Origin: Phytophthora colocasiae
Lineage: Eukaryota > Oomycota > Peronosporomycetes > Peronosporales > Peronosporaceae
Assembly (NCBI GenBank): GCA_018806915.1
Contig: JAGKQI010000090.1
Coordinates: 1,488,001 to 1,552,000, forward strand
DNA length: 64,000 bases
Reading direction: 5' to 3'
Shown: piece after piece, positions 42,453-51,314 of the stretch
Position numbering within the stretch: the first letter of the stretch is position 1
Layout of the letters: each line of letters begins with the position of its first letter
Translations under genes and position numbers: made by a program
Notes under the pieces: model-generated
Seen by the model: only the letters and a program-made list of their open reading frames with translations
The model's database searches: none
What the model was told of the DNA's origin: nothing

Positions 42453-43600
42453 ACTTCATGGCAAGGAGCTCCTTGTCATGTACGGGATAGTTACGCTCAG
42501 CTGGCTTCAGCTGACGCGATTGATAGTAGACTACACGGTCACGCCCTTCGTGATCGTGTTGCATCAATGCACATCCGATTGCAAAGTCGGATGCATCGCA
42601 CACTACGTGGAATGGACGATCTTGGTCTGCCACGGCCAAGATCGGCGCTTCAGTCAAGCCCTGCTTTACTGCACCGAATGCCTCCTCGCACTCGGTCGTC
42701 CAAATCCACTCAGCCTATTTCTTAAGAAGCTGTGACAACGGGCGAAGCTTGCCCGCATAGTTGTTCACGTACTTGCACAAGTACGTGGCAAGCCCAAGGA
42801 ACTTCCTCAGTTCCTTCACATTGGATGGCGTGGGCCATTCATTGATCACTCTGACCTTCTCTGGATCAGGGCGCACGCCGTCTTTCCCCACGAGACACCC
42901 CAGCACGGGTATCTCGCTCGCCCCGAAGATACACTTCTTCAGGTTCGCATAGAGCTTATGTTTCCTCATAAGCTCTAGCAGCTTCCGGAGATGCACCTTG
43001 TGCATCTCAATGTCCGTCTTCCCGTTCACAGCCCGGCTGTGGACGAACACGTCGTCGAAGTAGCTCGGTGCGAAGTCGCGCACCGAGCGCAATAGATGTG
43101 TCACGCATCTATTGAACGTCGCAGGGGCGTTCTTAAGCCCCTGTGGCATGACGAGCAACTCCCAAAGCATACCGCTTGGAGTGCTTACCGCAGTGAGAGG
43201 GATGTCCCTCTCACGCATGATGATATGATAGAATCCATCACGCAGATCTAGAGCACTGAAGATAGTGCTCAAGGCCATCGAATCGATGATAACATCTTTT
43301 CGCGGTATCGGCGTCTGCGCCGGTATCGTCGCATCGTTCAGCTTGTTATACGCATGAACGATGCGCCAGCCGCCCTGTGTTTTCTTCACACAGAACGTTG
43401 GAGCACTGTGCGGGGACTTCGATTCCCGCACTTGACCTGCAGCGACGACTTTCAAAGAAGTCGTCGATCGCTTGCACTTGTTCACGCGGCAGTGGCCACT
43501 GCCGTGTAACACAGTACTTCGTGCCCGGCACGAGATCAATCTCGTGCTGTACGCCCTTATCCTTGGAAGCTCGAAGGAATCCCGTCCGGGAGTACATCCT
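42241..43600 (-). pseudogene. Element D reverse transcriptase and RNase H
   Basis: HEIDLVPGTKYCVTRQ, then a frame change near 43450, SPHSAPTFCVKK, MPQGLKNAPATFNR, catalytic PSYFDDVFVHSR (near 43065) and VCDASDFAIGCALMQ (near 42585), HDKELLAMKYA. The break near 42715 falls between the connection region and RNase H. Confidence 0.9.
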
Positions 43601-45432
43601 TGTACTCCCGCAGAACTACGTAGTAGGGACTCGACTTCAACGAGTCCCAACTCTGCTCCTCGAAGCGTTGCTTCTTGGTCTTCGCACTGAGGGGGTCATC
43701 GCCCTCAGTGATGCCATCGACGACGAGCTGCTTCAGCTCCTCGGCTTCGCGATCCACTCTCTCGATATCCGAGAGAATGCTAATTTGTTCGATGCGTCCA
43801 TCGTTCAAGTCCCGCGCGAAGCGCTTCCAACTCATCGTTGGAAGTGCGGTCAACGCCGACGCACACGTCGGCGGATTCTCCAACCGCATCCTCTGGTACT
43901 GTACCGCAGTATCAGTTCGTGTCAAGACGTTCAACGCCTTGACACTCGGTGTCTGCACCGCAGACACACCCTCCACAGTCACGGACTGGGACTCGCAAAG
44001 CTCCCTGAGCTTGCGCCGCGAAGGTCTGCCATGGAGCTCAGCTCCAGGCGCTCCACGTCCAAGGCATCCCACCTTGCACGGGACTTTATCGCCATCGTCA
44101 GCGGATTCCTTCCGCTGACTCGCACATTCAAGCACTGCTTGTGTGCCGCTCATCGCGTGCAGCACCGCTGCACGTGAGCGCGCAGGTTCTTCGGGTGCTG
44201 GACGTTTGCAACCGCCAGCACCTCCTGCCGCGCAGTCGGTTCCCTGAACCGCTGCACCTCCATCCGCTACAACGGATGAAGCAACTGCAGCGTCGACTCC
44301 CGGAGTCGACGTGCTCTCGCTAGCTTCCAGCGCTAGCGAGTGTTCGCTTATACACGTATCGTCAGCTCCCAGAGCTGACGCACGATCGCTAGTTCCCGGA
44401 ACTAGCAGCGAATGTTCGTCTGTACACGCATCATCAGCTCCCGGAGCTGATGCACGATCGCTAGTTCCCAGAACTAGCAGCGACGCGCCAGTGGCGTCAG
44501 CTCCCAGAGCTGACACACGCCTTTCGGTTCCCCGAATTTTATTTATTTCGTCAACTCCCAGAGTTGACGCGACGTCGTCGGCGCGACCCTTGGGGGCTTG
44601 AAGTACGTCCAAGGATACCGGTAATACCGGTATTTTACCTTCTCTCAGGTGAATCGCATTCACCTGACCATCACTCATGTGACAAACATCATTCAGATGT
44701 TTACGCGTCAGGTGATTCACATTCATCACTCATGTGACCGCGACCCTTCGGCTCAGATTTCTGAGTCGACACACATTTTCTCACAACGACTCTCGGAGTC
44801 GTTGATGGTCGCCGGCGGCGATCGGAGGCAGCGGCGGCCGCTGCTGCCTCAACTGGGGATTCACATGCACCGGCCGGTGCATATGCAGCACTGACAGGGC
44901 CATCGCTCTCTGTTGCGCATGTGTTGTTGAAGCGTACGAGCGTACGCTTCTCCCAGTTGATCACAGGGTCATGCCGTGCAAGCCACGACATGCCTAATAC
45001 CAAGTCGAAGTTATCGTCTAGATCCAAGACGATAAGGTCTTCTACAAACGTCCTTCGTTTGTAAGAGAAGCGCACACGGACTACGCGCTTCTCAGTCCTT
45101 ACGATGGCACCTGTTGCCAACCGCACCTCCAACACGCCGCGAGGCGTGTCGGTCTCTTCGAAGTCAAGCCTTCGAAGACTTCCCTGTCGAACAAAGTTGT
45201 TCGACGCGCCCGAGTCCACTAGGGCACTAAGAGAGTTCACTCTCTTCGACATCACGTTCAGGATGACAAGGCCTGACTTGTCATCTTGCATCTCGCAGCG
45301 AGAAACCTTCTCGCTGGGGGCAGCAGCCTTCAACGTCGCGTGTCCGAGTTCGACACGCGAGACTGCATCACCAGTAGGACGCCCCGCGCCTACTGTTCCT
45401 TGGCGTTTTTTGAACGCCCGCCCGCTGTGCAC
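43600..45432 (-). pseudogene. Element D protease and repeat linker
   Basis: Protease ALVDSGASNNFVRQGS near 45220. The linker holds three to four in-frame copies of a unit like LVPGTSDRASALGADD followed by EHS (about 44330-44560), with perfect short palindromes such as GCTAGTTCC/GGAACTAGC at the DNA level. Confidence 0.88.
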
Positions 45433-45480
45433 TTGCGTGCATAGTGACCGATGTTACCACACAGGTAACATCGAACCTTG
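45413..45480 (-). pseudogene. Element D gag C-terminal zinc knuckle
   Basis: On the minus strand CYLCGNIGHYARKC followed by TAGGRSKNAKEQ and a stop. Upstream gag is absent, replaced by unrelated DNA. Confidence 0.8.
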
Positions 45481-45632
45481 CCGCAGATCCGAATTCTCCC
45501 TATCTTGATCTCTCGATTTCTTGTTCACATATGCATAGATGCAGTACTCAGAACGCTCGGCTCGTACCGGTTTCCAAACCGGCGAGCGTCCTAGTTTAAC
45601 ATATTTTCCACCTTCTCGGGGAACAATCCGGC

Positions 45633-46199
45633 ATGTCGGGTCGGGTCGTACCACTTGCGGATCTCGGTAATACATGTAAGTTGTATTCGTATACTGCCAG
45701 GATCGCGAGCCTTCCCCGGATCGATGAGTTCTCTCGATCTGGTGCGGAAGTAGCTTTGGATTTCAGGGAAGGAGAATCCGGGTACTGGAAATACCAGGCA
45801 CCAGGAAAATGGTTCCGCCAAGCCAAGATCTCAGGCAAGATCAATCATGAAAGAGCGATCTTGCTCCTGGACACTGGCGCCGAGGTATCCATCTTGGATA
45901 CCACCTTTGCTCGTAAGGTTGGGTGCCACTTTGACACTAGTCAGAGACAGGAGTGTGTTGGGATCGGTGATAATGTGTACACCACCGAGGGAAGAACGAG
46001 GATCAAGATCACGCTTGCGGGATACTTGGTCTACTTTTTTGATATTTGGATCGGGGATCTATCCGGACAAGATGCGATTCTGGGTATGGATTTCATGATT
46101 CCGGCTGGGGTCCGGATGGATCTAGCGAAGGGATCGATGTGCTTACCTAACTGTCGCGAAGTCGGTGAAACTTTGGTCGCGGAGCAGGGGGGCGTATAG
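45633..46199 (+). CDS. Retropepsin of a Gypsy fragment (element E)
   Basis: An open frame of about 188 codons with the protease motif ILLLDTGAEVSILD (near 45857-45900) and AILGMDFMIPAG, close in style to the protease of element B. It ends in a TAG inside a purine run (GGAGCAGGGGGGCG) that looks like a polypurine tract, after which LTR-like sequence begins. No reverse transcriptase follows. Confidence 0.75.
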   Translation: MSGRVVPLADLGNTCKLYSYTARIASLPRIDEFSRSGAEVALDFREGESGYWKYQAPGKWFRQAKISGKINHERAILLLDTGAEVSILDTTFARKVGCHFDTSQRQECVGIGDNVYTTEGRTRIKITLAGYLVYFFDIWIGDLSGQDAILGMDFMIPAGVRMDLAKGSMCLPNCREVGETLVAEQGGV

Positions 46200-46480
46200 T
46201 GAACCCTGGTTATACGACTACTGAAAAGGGGTTTTCAGAGTCGTACAACGGTAGGTTGGCGTGTGGTACCTTGCGGTATCCTCGTGGGTTCGTTGTCTTC
46301 GGAAATATGACCCTCGCCGGAGTCTGAGAAGGTGTTGTGAAGCGAAGTTGGGGTTCCCTTGGAGTCTGGTGTCGGTATTGTGGTGAAGCGCGAATAAGAA
46401 ATCCGGGAAAAGGCAACGTCAGGCCCGGAGAGAGTCGGATCAAGCGACAGGGGCCTCTGGCGTAGCAAGATACCGGTTGA
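46190..46480. repeat. LTR-like sequence of element E, related in reverse to the end of the B LTR
   Basis: GGGGCGTATAGTGAACC and, further on, GGTTCGTTGTCTT and ACCCTCGCCGG match the reverse complement of 21950-22105 in the B LTR at roughly two thirds of positions over 190 bp. It could be the start of the E 3' LTR or an inverted LTR piece. Confidence 0.5.
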
Positions 46481-46743
46481 TGACCCCAGATTGCGCGAAC
46501 GATGGCTAACGAATGGACCCGGGTCGATAATCGTCTTGATCTCTCCGCAAGTGGATGATGGATGGCGTCTTGATCGAGTAGGACTAAGCGATCAGAGAGC
46601 CCCGCCGTGAGGTCTCACGTAGTGGCTCAGCACCGGGGAGAAGGGGACCAAAGCGGCGGCAGATCGGGACAGACACGATCTGTCGTGGATCGACAACGAC
46701 CTGATCGTGAGCTGCCGCCGAAGAGAGGGCCGATATCCAGCGA
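46480..46743. other. Unclassified repeat-type DNA
   Basis: GC-rich, with open plus-strand frames but no recognisable motif. It lies between the E fragment and the DDE transposase remnant. Confidence 0.3.
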
Positions 46744-47560
46744 TCAGGGTGAATCGCACAAGATCAGTGACGTTACACGTTGTGTTAAGCCGGAAGGAGA
46801 TTCAAGGAGTGCCCGAGGAGGCGGCCATGCAGGGATCATCCCGAGAGGAGATTTCTGGTCCGGACAATGGTGATAGCATCGGTCGCATGGGACGTACAGC
46901 AGTCGGGGTGCGTTATCGCACACCAGCACAACGTTCTCCAGTGGTGTTGAAGCGCCGATTTACCTCAGCATGCGGCGAATGTAGTCGTTGCAGGCCTCTG
47001 ACGTGAAGGAGCCAAAGCGCTTTCCGAGTCAGCGAGCCCCTCTTCCGAAATACACGCTATCACGTGAATGTTTAACCCATTGCTGGCAGTATTCTTGTCC
47101 ACAGCACGCCTTGCTTTCTTGCTTCGTCCACGGCGGCGTGCACACCACAAATTAAAGTTAGTTTCATCCACATAAAATCTTCTTGCCTGCAGCTTTTAGA
47201 GCAATTAACTCGATGACATAATCTCTCCGCAAAATCTTGTTCTCGACAAGGTTGCGATAGTTGTTGTCACGATGCGTCTGTTTAACAGTGTACATATGGG
47301 CGTCAATGTGTGTCTTAACCGTCTGCCGCGTCACCTTCAGCGCGAAGCGCTCTTCAAGAGCATCAACCATCACGTCAAGTGTGATGTAGCAGTTGTCATC
47401 AATGAGACCGAGTAGGTAGGCGACGTGCTCGTCATGAATCTTGTTGTGGTGCTTGCCTCCACGAGGTTTTCTTGGTGACATTTCCCAGTTGTCAGTGGCC
47501 TCAGCAGCATTGATCCAATGATAAGCTGTGCGCAGTTTGACATCGTTCTTGGCTGCGATA
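46744..47560 (-). pseudogene. Tc1/mariner-type (IS630-like) transposase remnant
   Basis: Minus-strand pieces: MSPRKPRGGKHHNKI with a helix-turn-helix region (LKVTRQTVKTHIDAHMY), then after a shift near 47177 FYVDETNFNLWCARRRG holding the first catalytic Asp, then after a shift near 47025 NDYIRRML and ENVVLVCDNAP holding the second Asp. Sequence beyond that Asp does not continue the family, so the C terminus is missing. Confidence 0.75.
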
Positions 47561-48330
47561 TCGCGCCAGTCTTGGCCGTTGCGAGCGGAGAATAGTTGCG
47601 TTGTCGTACATCATTATTGTGAGGAATAGGTAGCTCAAAGAGAAATGGAAAGTGAATGAATAGCATTGTGTCAACGCTGCTGCAGCAATAGTGTCCACCA
47701 ATTCCTTGGCCACCAGCCAAGAAAAAAGGCGGGAGTAGTATTGCCGCCATCTTCATCTTAACTTCACAGAGCGAACGGGATATGGTGTTCTCAGCCTAAG
47801 ATGGCCGCCATCTTCATGCCGCCATCTTCATCTCTACGATTTCATTAACTGTATACAGTAACTAAATGCTATCAAAGTTATTAGGTATCAGCGCCATGCC
47901 ATTTTGATTTGAAGTTGAAAAGGTTCACTGTAGTACAGGTTTTGAGTGAACGATTCATTTAAGTACGACTCCCGCACTTTATCAGGTCACATAGGACGAG
48001 TGCTGCAAGCACGTACCACCAGGTGTTGTGTTGGTGAGGCAGGGAGCCCTCAAAAAACGACTGTCGCTACAATTTATTTACCGCCTGGTTGCGTTGCGTT
48101 GTCAATTATAGGAAGTTGAGTAGTACATGTACACATGTACAAGCATTTGCTGTCATGTCGACGGCAGCAGCTGGAAAGCGAGAAGACATGTATCGTTCGT
48201 GCCTCTCCTCGTCAAGTCGGACACCACGCAGATGCAGATCGTTCAGATCATCTGGGCCAGACGACCTGGAAATCAAAGCACTTGCGTGGTCGTCCAGCCG
48301 TCAAGATGTATTTCGGTCCGAACAGCGAGA
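47561..48330. other. Spacer at the repeat/gene boundary with CCGCCATCTTCAT repeats
   Basis: Between about 47735 and 47835 CCGCCATCTTCAT occurs three times, and its reverse AAGATGGC also occurs. No convincing gene was found in the remainder. Confidence 0.45.
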
Positions 48331-48334
48331 GCTC

Positions 48335-48356
48335 CCACTCACTTTTCAATTTCCTT
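48335..48356 (+). promoter_or_regulatory. Oomycete initiator (Inr plus flanking promoter region)
   Basis: CTCACTTTTCAATTTCCTTC fits the known oomycete core promoter pattern (TCAYTYY followed by CAWTTT) and stands about 15-30 bp before the ATG at 48370, the usual short 5' UTR distance. Confidence 0.7.
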
Positions 48357-48369
48357 CCGACCAGCAAAC

Positions 48370-48881
48370 ATGCGCATCTCTTTCGTTCTCGCTCTGCTCG
48401 CTGCCCCTGCGCTCGTGTCCGCAACCCTCGCCCCGTGCCACACCAATACCCAGGGCAAGTGCCCCAGTGCCTACAACTGCCAAGTGACCAAGGTGTCCAA
48501 GGCTATTCAGGCGGCCGAGTGCTCGCACAACACTCGCACACACAACAAGCAGACGTTCGCCGTCTTCAAGCAGGACCACCAGTATGACGGTAACCACGGC
48601 TACCCGTACGGCGATTGTTTTGCGTACACGTGCGATGGGCCCACTAAGCGTGAAATGAAGGCCGATCCGGACTGCTGGACGTTCTTCTGGAAGTAAGTTG
48701 CAACCTCTTGATTCAGAGTGGGAATCGAGGTACTAATATACTTGTTATTTGCATGAACAGTGGCAATGGCACGGGCAGCGGCGTCGGCACTGGCTGCATC
48801 AGGGACCCCAAAACTGGCGAGTGTGGCTGTGAGAACTCGGTCGACGGCAAGTTCATCCGTGGCAAGACTGACTGCGTGTAA
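48370..48881 (+). CDS. Small secreted cysteine-rich protein, 147 aa
   Basis: Exons 48370-48692 and 48761-48881, with a 68 bp GT-AG intron whose removal joins FFW to NGNGTG in frame. Residues 1-18 (MRISFVLALLAAPALVSA) form a typical signal peptide. The mature part of about 129 residues has 11 Cys, including GDCFAYTC and GECGC, so disulfide-rich and extracellular. A Gly/Thr/Ser-rich hinge follows the intron. No RxLR, LFLAK or kinase motif is present. I do not recognise the family. It is the first gene next to the repeat block, a common place for secreted host-interaction proteins in Phytophthora, but that role is only inference. Confidence 0.82.
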
Positions 48882-49510
48882 CTGGATCTGCGTCCCAGTC
48901 GTCAATTCGTGCTTTCCTGTCTGCGAGTCAAACGTGAATAGAGTTCGGAGCCACGTCTCCATGCTTGTACTGGGGGGGGGGAAGGGAAGACTCGAACCCC
49001 TTATACAGTATTAGGTACTTATTTCGAAGCCTGTTAGAAACAGGCGCATTGACGTCTAAGCAAGGTTACTCCTAACTAATTTCCTACGGCTACTCGGTTA
49101 CCCTTAGTCTATGACCGGTACGCTTGAATTTCTTGGGAATTTTGCCCAATGGGCCACCGTTGATGAGCCCCCAGCTGGTGCCTGGCCGGGTAGAGTACTG
49201 CGACCGCGCCAACTCCTTGAGTCTTGTCTCCGTGTTAGTTGTGCCTTGATTGGTCCCGATGTCTTAGAGAAGAGCTTGTGAGTGATGGGAAATGAACAGA
49301 GAAGGGCAGCGGTGAGAGAGGAGAGCAGAAGTCGAAAAGGGCGACGGAGGCGGGGCTCGAACCCTCGGTCTCCATGCTTGTACTTGTACCGTTATCATTA
49401 ATCGATTGCCACTCAAACCTGTAAGCGGTGTCCGTTTTATTTCTTGAAAATGACGCACAAATAGGAAACATTCCGACTTGGTTGATGCTGGTGGTGCGAA
49501 GTCTGCAGGA
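48882..49510. other. Intergenic region with tRNA-derived SINE-like B boxes
   Basis: On the minus strand near 49345-49375 GGTTCGAGCCC is a perfect B-box/T-arm word with a pairable T stem, preceded by TGGCAATCGATTAATG, which resembles a decayed A box. The acceptor stem does not pair well. A second weaker word GGTTCGAGTC lies near 48990. AGTACAAGCATGGAGAC occurs at both sites. A run of ten G is at about 48973-48982. Best read as fragments of a tRNA-derived SINE, not a tRNA gene. Confidence 0.35.
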
Positions 49511-49523
49511 CTCTCATTCCTGT
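49511..49523 (+). promoter_or_regulatory. Initiator-like motif of the UbiB-family gene
   Basis: CTCTCATTCCTGT contains TCATTCC (TCAYTYY) about 25 bp before the ATG at 49544. The CAWTTT part is absent, so the match is partial. Confidence 0.35.
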
Positions 49524-49543
49524 AGTAGCCTTCTCCTGTCAAC

Positions 49544-51306
49544 ATGACAGCTCGTCTGTTGTCCACACGCACGAGGCGTTCACTAGCAGCTCTCACACTG
49601 CTCTCTGGTGGCACCTACGCTGCTGATGAAGCCAACGCGTACGTGTCCTTCAGTGTGTGGTAGTCTGCTCTGTTAACTCTTCATTTCTGTCGGCCAGCAA
49701 AATTTTCTCTCGTTCGCTGCGGGTCTTCAGCACTGGAGCTCAAGTGGTTTGGGACTACCGAGTTCACTTCAAAGGCACAGAGAGAGAGGACACAGACTAT
49801 CACCCCAAGCTGCAAGACCTCAACCAGCGCATCGCTCAGAGACTTTTCCACTTGTGTTTCCAGAACGGAGGGATCTACACCAAGTTCGGCCAGCAATTAG
49901 CTACGTTCAACCACGGGCTGCCCAAGGAATACACGGAGACGCTGGCTCAGCTGCAGGACCAGGCCAAACCTGTGTCTTTCGACAAGATTAAACAGACTCT
50001 CGAGGCGGAAATGGGGCGACCGTGGACGGAGATTTTCCAGGAGTTCGACCAGACGCCAATCGCTTCTGCTTCTCTGGCGCAGGTGCATCACGCAGTAGAT
50101 CGACAGGGTCGGGAACTGGCTGTGAAAGTCCAGTACCCGCACCTCGAGTCACAGATGAAGGCGGATATCCAAGTCATCAAGTGGGCGTTCCAACTCACGG
50201 AGTATTATTTCCCCGATGTCCAGATCCAGTGGCTCTTTCCCGAGTTCCAGCAAGCTCTGCTCTCAGAGGTATCAATCATACTGTATGTTGGTGTTCTCAA
50301 TGACAGACTCCTAAACTAATCTCCTGGGTCTGTGTGTTTGTAGCTGGATTTCGAGAACGAGAAGGAAAACAGCAGACGCATCGCTTCTTGCTTCAAGCAC
50401 AACACCGACGTTCACGTTCCTGTCGTGTACGACGACCTGAGCACGAAGCGGATGATGTCTATGGAGTTTATCACTGCGCCAAAGATCTCGCAGATTGAAG
50501 CGATCGAAGAGCTTGGTCTTGACCCGCCTCGAGTTGCGCGTATATTGTGTGAAGTATTCAGCGAGATGGTGTTCGACCACGGGTTTGTCCACTGCGACCC
50601 GCACGCTGGCAACATCTTCGTTCGCCGTAATCCAGACCCACAGGCAAAGCACAAGGAACAGCTTGTCTTGCTCGATCATGGGCTTTACCGAGAGCTGGAC
50701 GACGAATTCCGCAAAACGTATTGCGATCTATGGCGAGCGATGCTGATGAGGGACAACGCTCTGCTCGAAGATTGTGGCAGGAGGCTAAATGTCGGAGAGC
50801 TTGCGAACTATTTGCCCTTGTTGTTCACTTATCGGACGATGGACCACAAGGGACCGCTGGATGCGAGTATGAGCCAGTCCGAGCGCGAGAAACTATCGGA
50901 AAACCTGAAGAGCTTGCGCTTCTCTAACGTACGTAGCTTTTCTTGTTGTGTAAAGCTTTGATCGCTGGATTGACGTGGTGTTGCGCAGGTCACAGACTTT
51001 TTGGAGCAGCTTCCGAGGGACATGTTGTTTGTCTTTCGGACGAACAACATGATTCGAGCTCTGAACAAAGATCTCGGAGGGACCACCAGGGAAAGATTTT
51101 CAATCATGGGGAACTATGCGGTGGGTGCACATGCTGCTTTCTATTCCAATCCAACCAAAGCAGAGAATACGGGAGCGTTCGTGTCGTTGCGATACTGGTG
51201 GGAGCATTTCAATCTCGCCTTCCGTCTTCACATCGTCGATTATCTCATGACTGTGATCCAATACGCGAAGGGTGAACCTCCAGCCCAGATCAAACGTGTT
51301 AGCTAA
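49544..51306 (+). CDS. ABC1/UbiB-family atypical kinase (ADCK type), 522 aa
   Basis: Exons 49544-49638, 49698-50268, 50344-50928 and 50989-51306, all GT-AG and in phase. The start is Arg/Ser/Thr-rich and uncharged by acids for 25 residues, fitting a mitochondrial presequence. Family signatures: KxGQ motif in YTKFGQQLATF, the Ala-rich loop ASASLAQVH, the Lys in LAVKVQYPHLE, HCDPHAGN in place of the usual catalytic loop, and LLDHGLYREL as the metal-binding motif (DHG, not DFG). ADCK/UbiB proteins support ubiquinone synthesis or mitochondrial lipid handling. The exact member is uncertain; the DHGLYREL form is closest to ADCK1/5-like proteins. It ends 8 bp from the stop of the opposing gene. Confidence 0.93.
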
Positions 51307-51314
51307 CTCAACCA

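Larger units (their letters stand above)
39722..45480 (-). mobile_element. Ty3/Gypsy element D (minus), 5' truncated
   Basis: Read on the minus strand: last part of gag, protease, repeat linker, reverse transcriptase, RNase H, integrase, chromodomain, an antisense-coding region, polypurine tract and the 3' LTR at 39262-39721. There is no 5' LTR: similarity ends just beyond the gag zinc knuckle near 45480, where a different element begins. Confidence 0.9.

Noticed and set aside
44330..44560. CRISPR-like array from evenly spaced palindromic words
   Set aside because: The words are inside an in-frame pol linker, the spacers are repeats themselves, and the genome is eukaryotic.
46607..47006. Open plus-strand frames next to the transposase remnant
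   Set aside because: They oppose DDE transposase motifs on the minus strand or have no recognisable content.
48970..49010. tRNA gene near the poly-G run
   Set aside because: Only a weak T-arm word is present; there is no acceptor or D arm that pairs.
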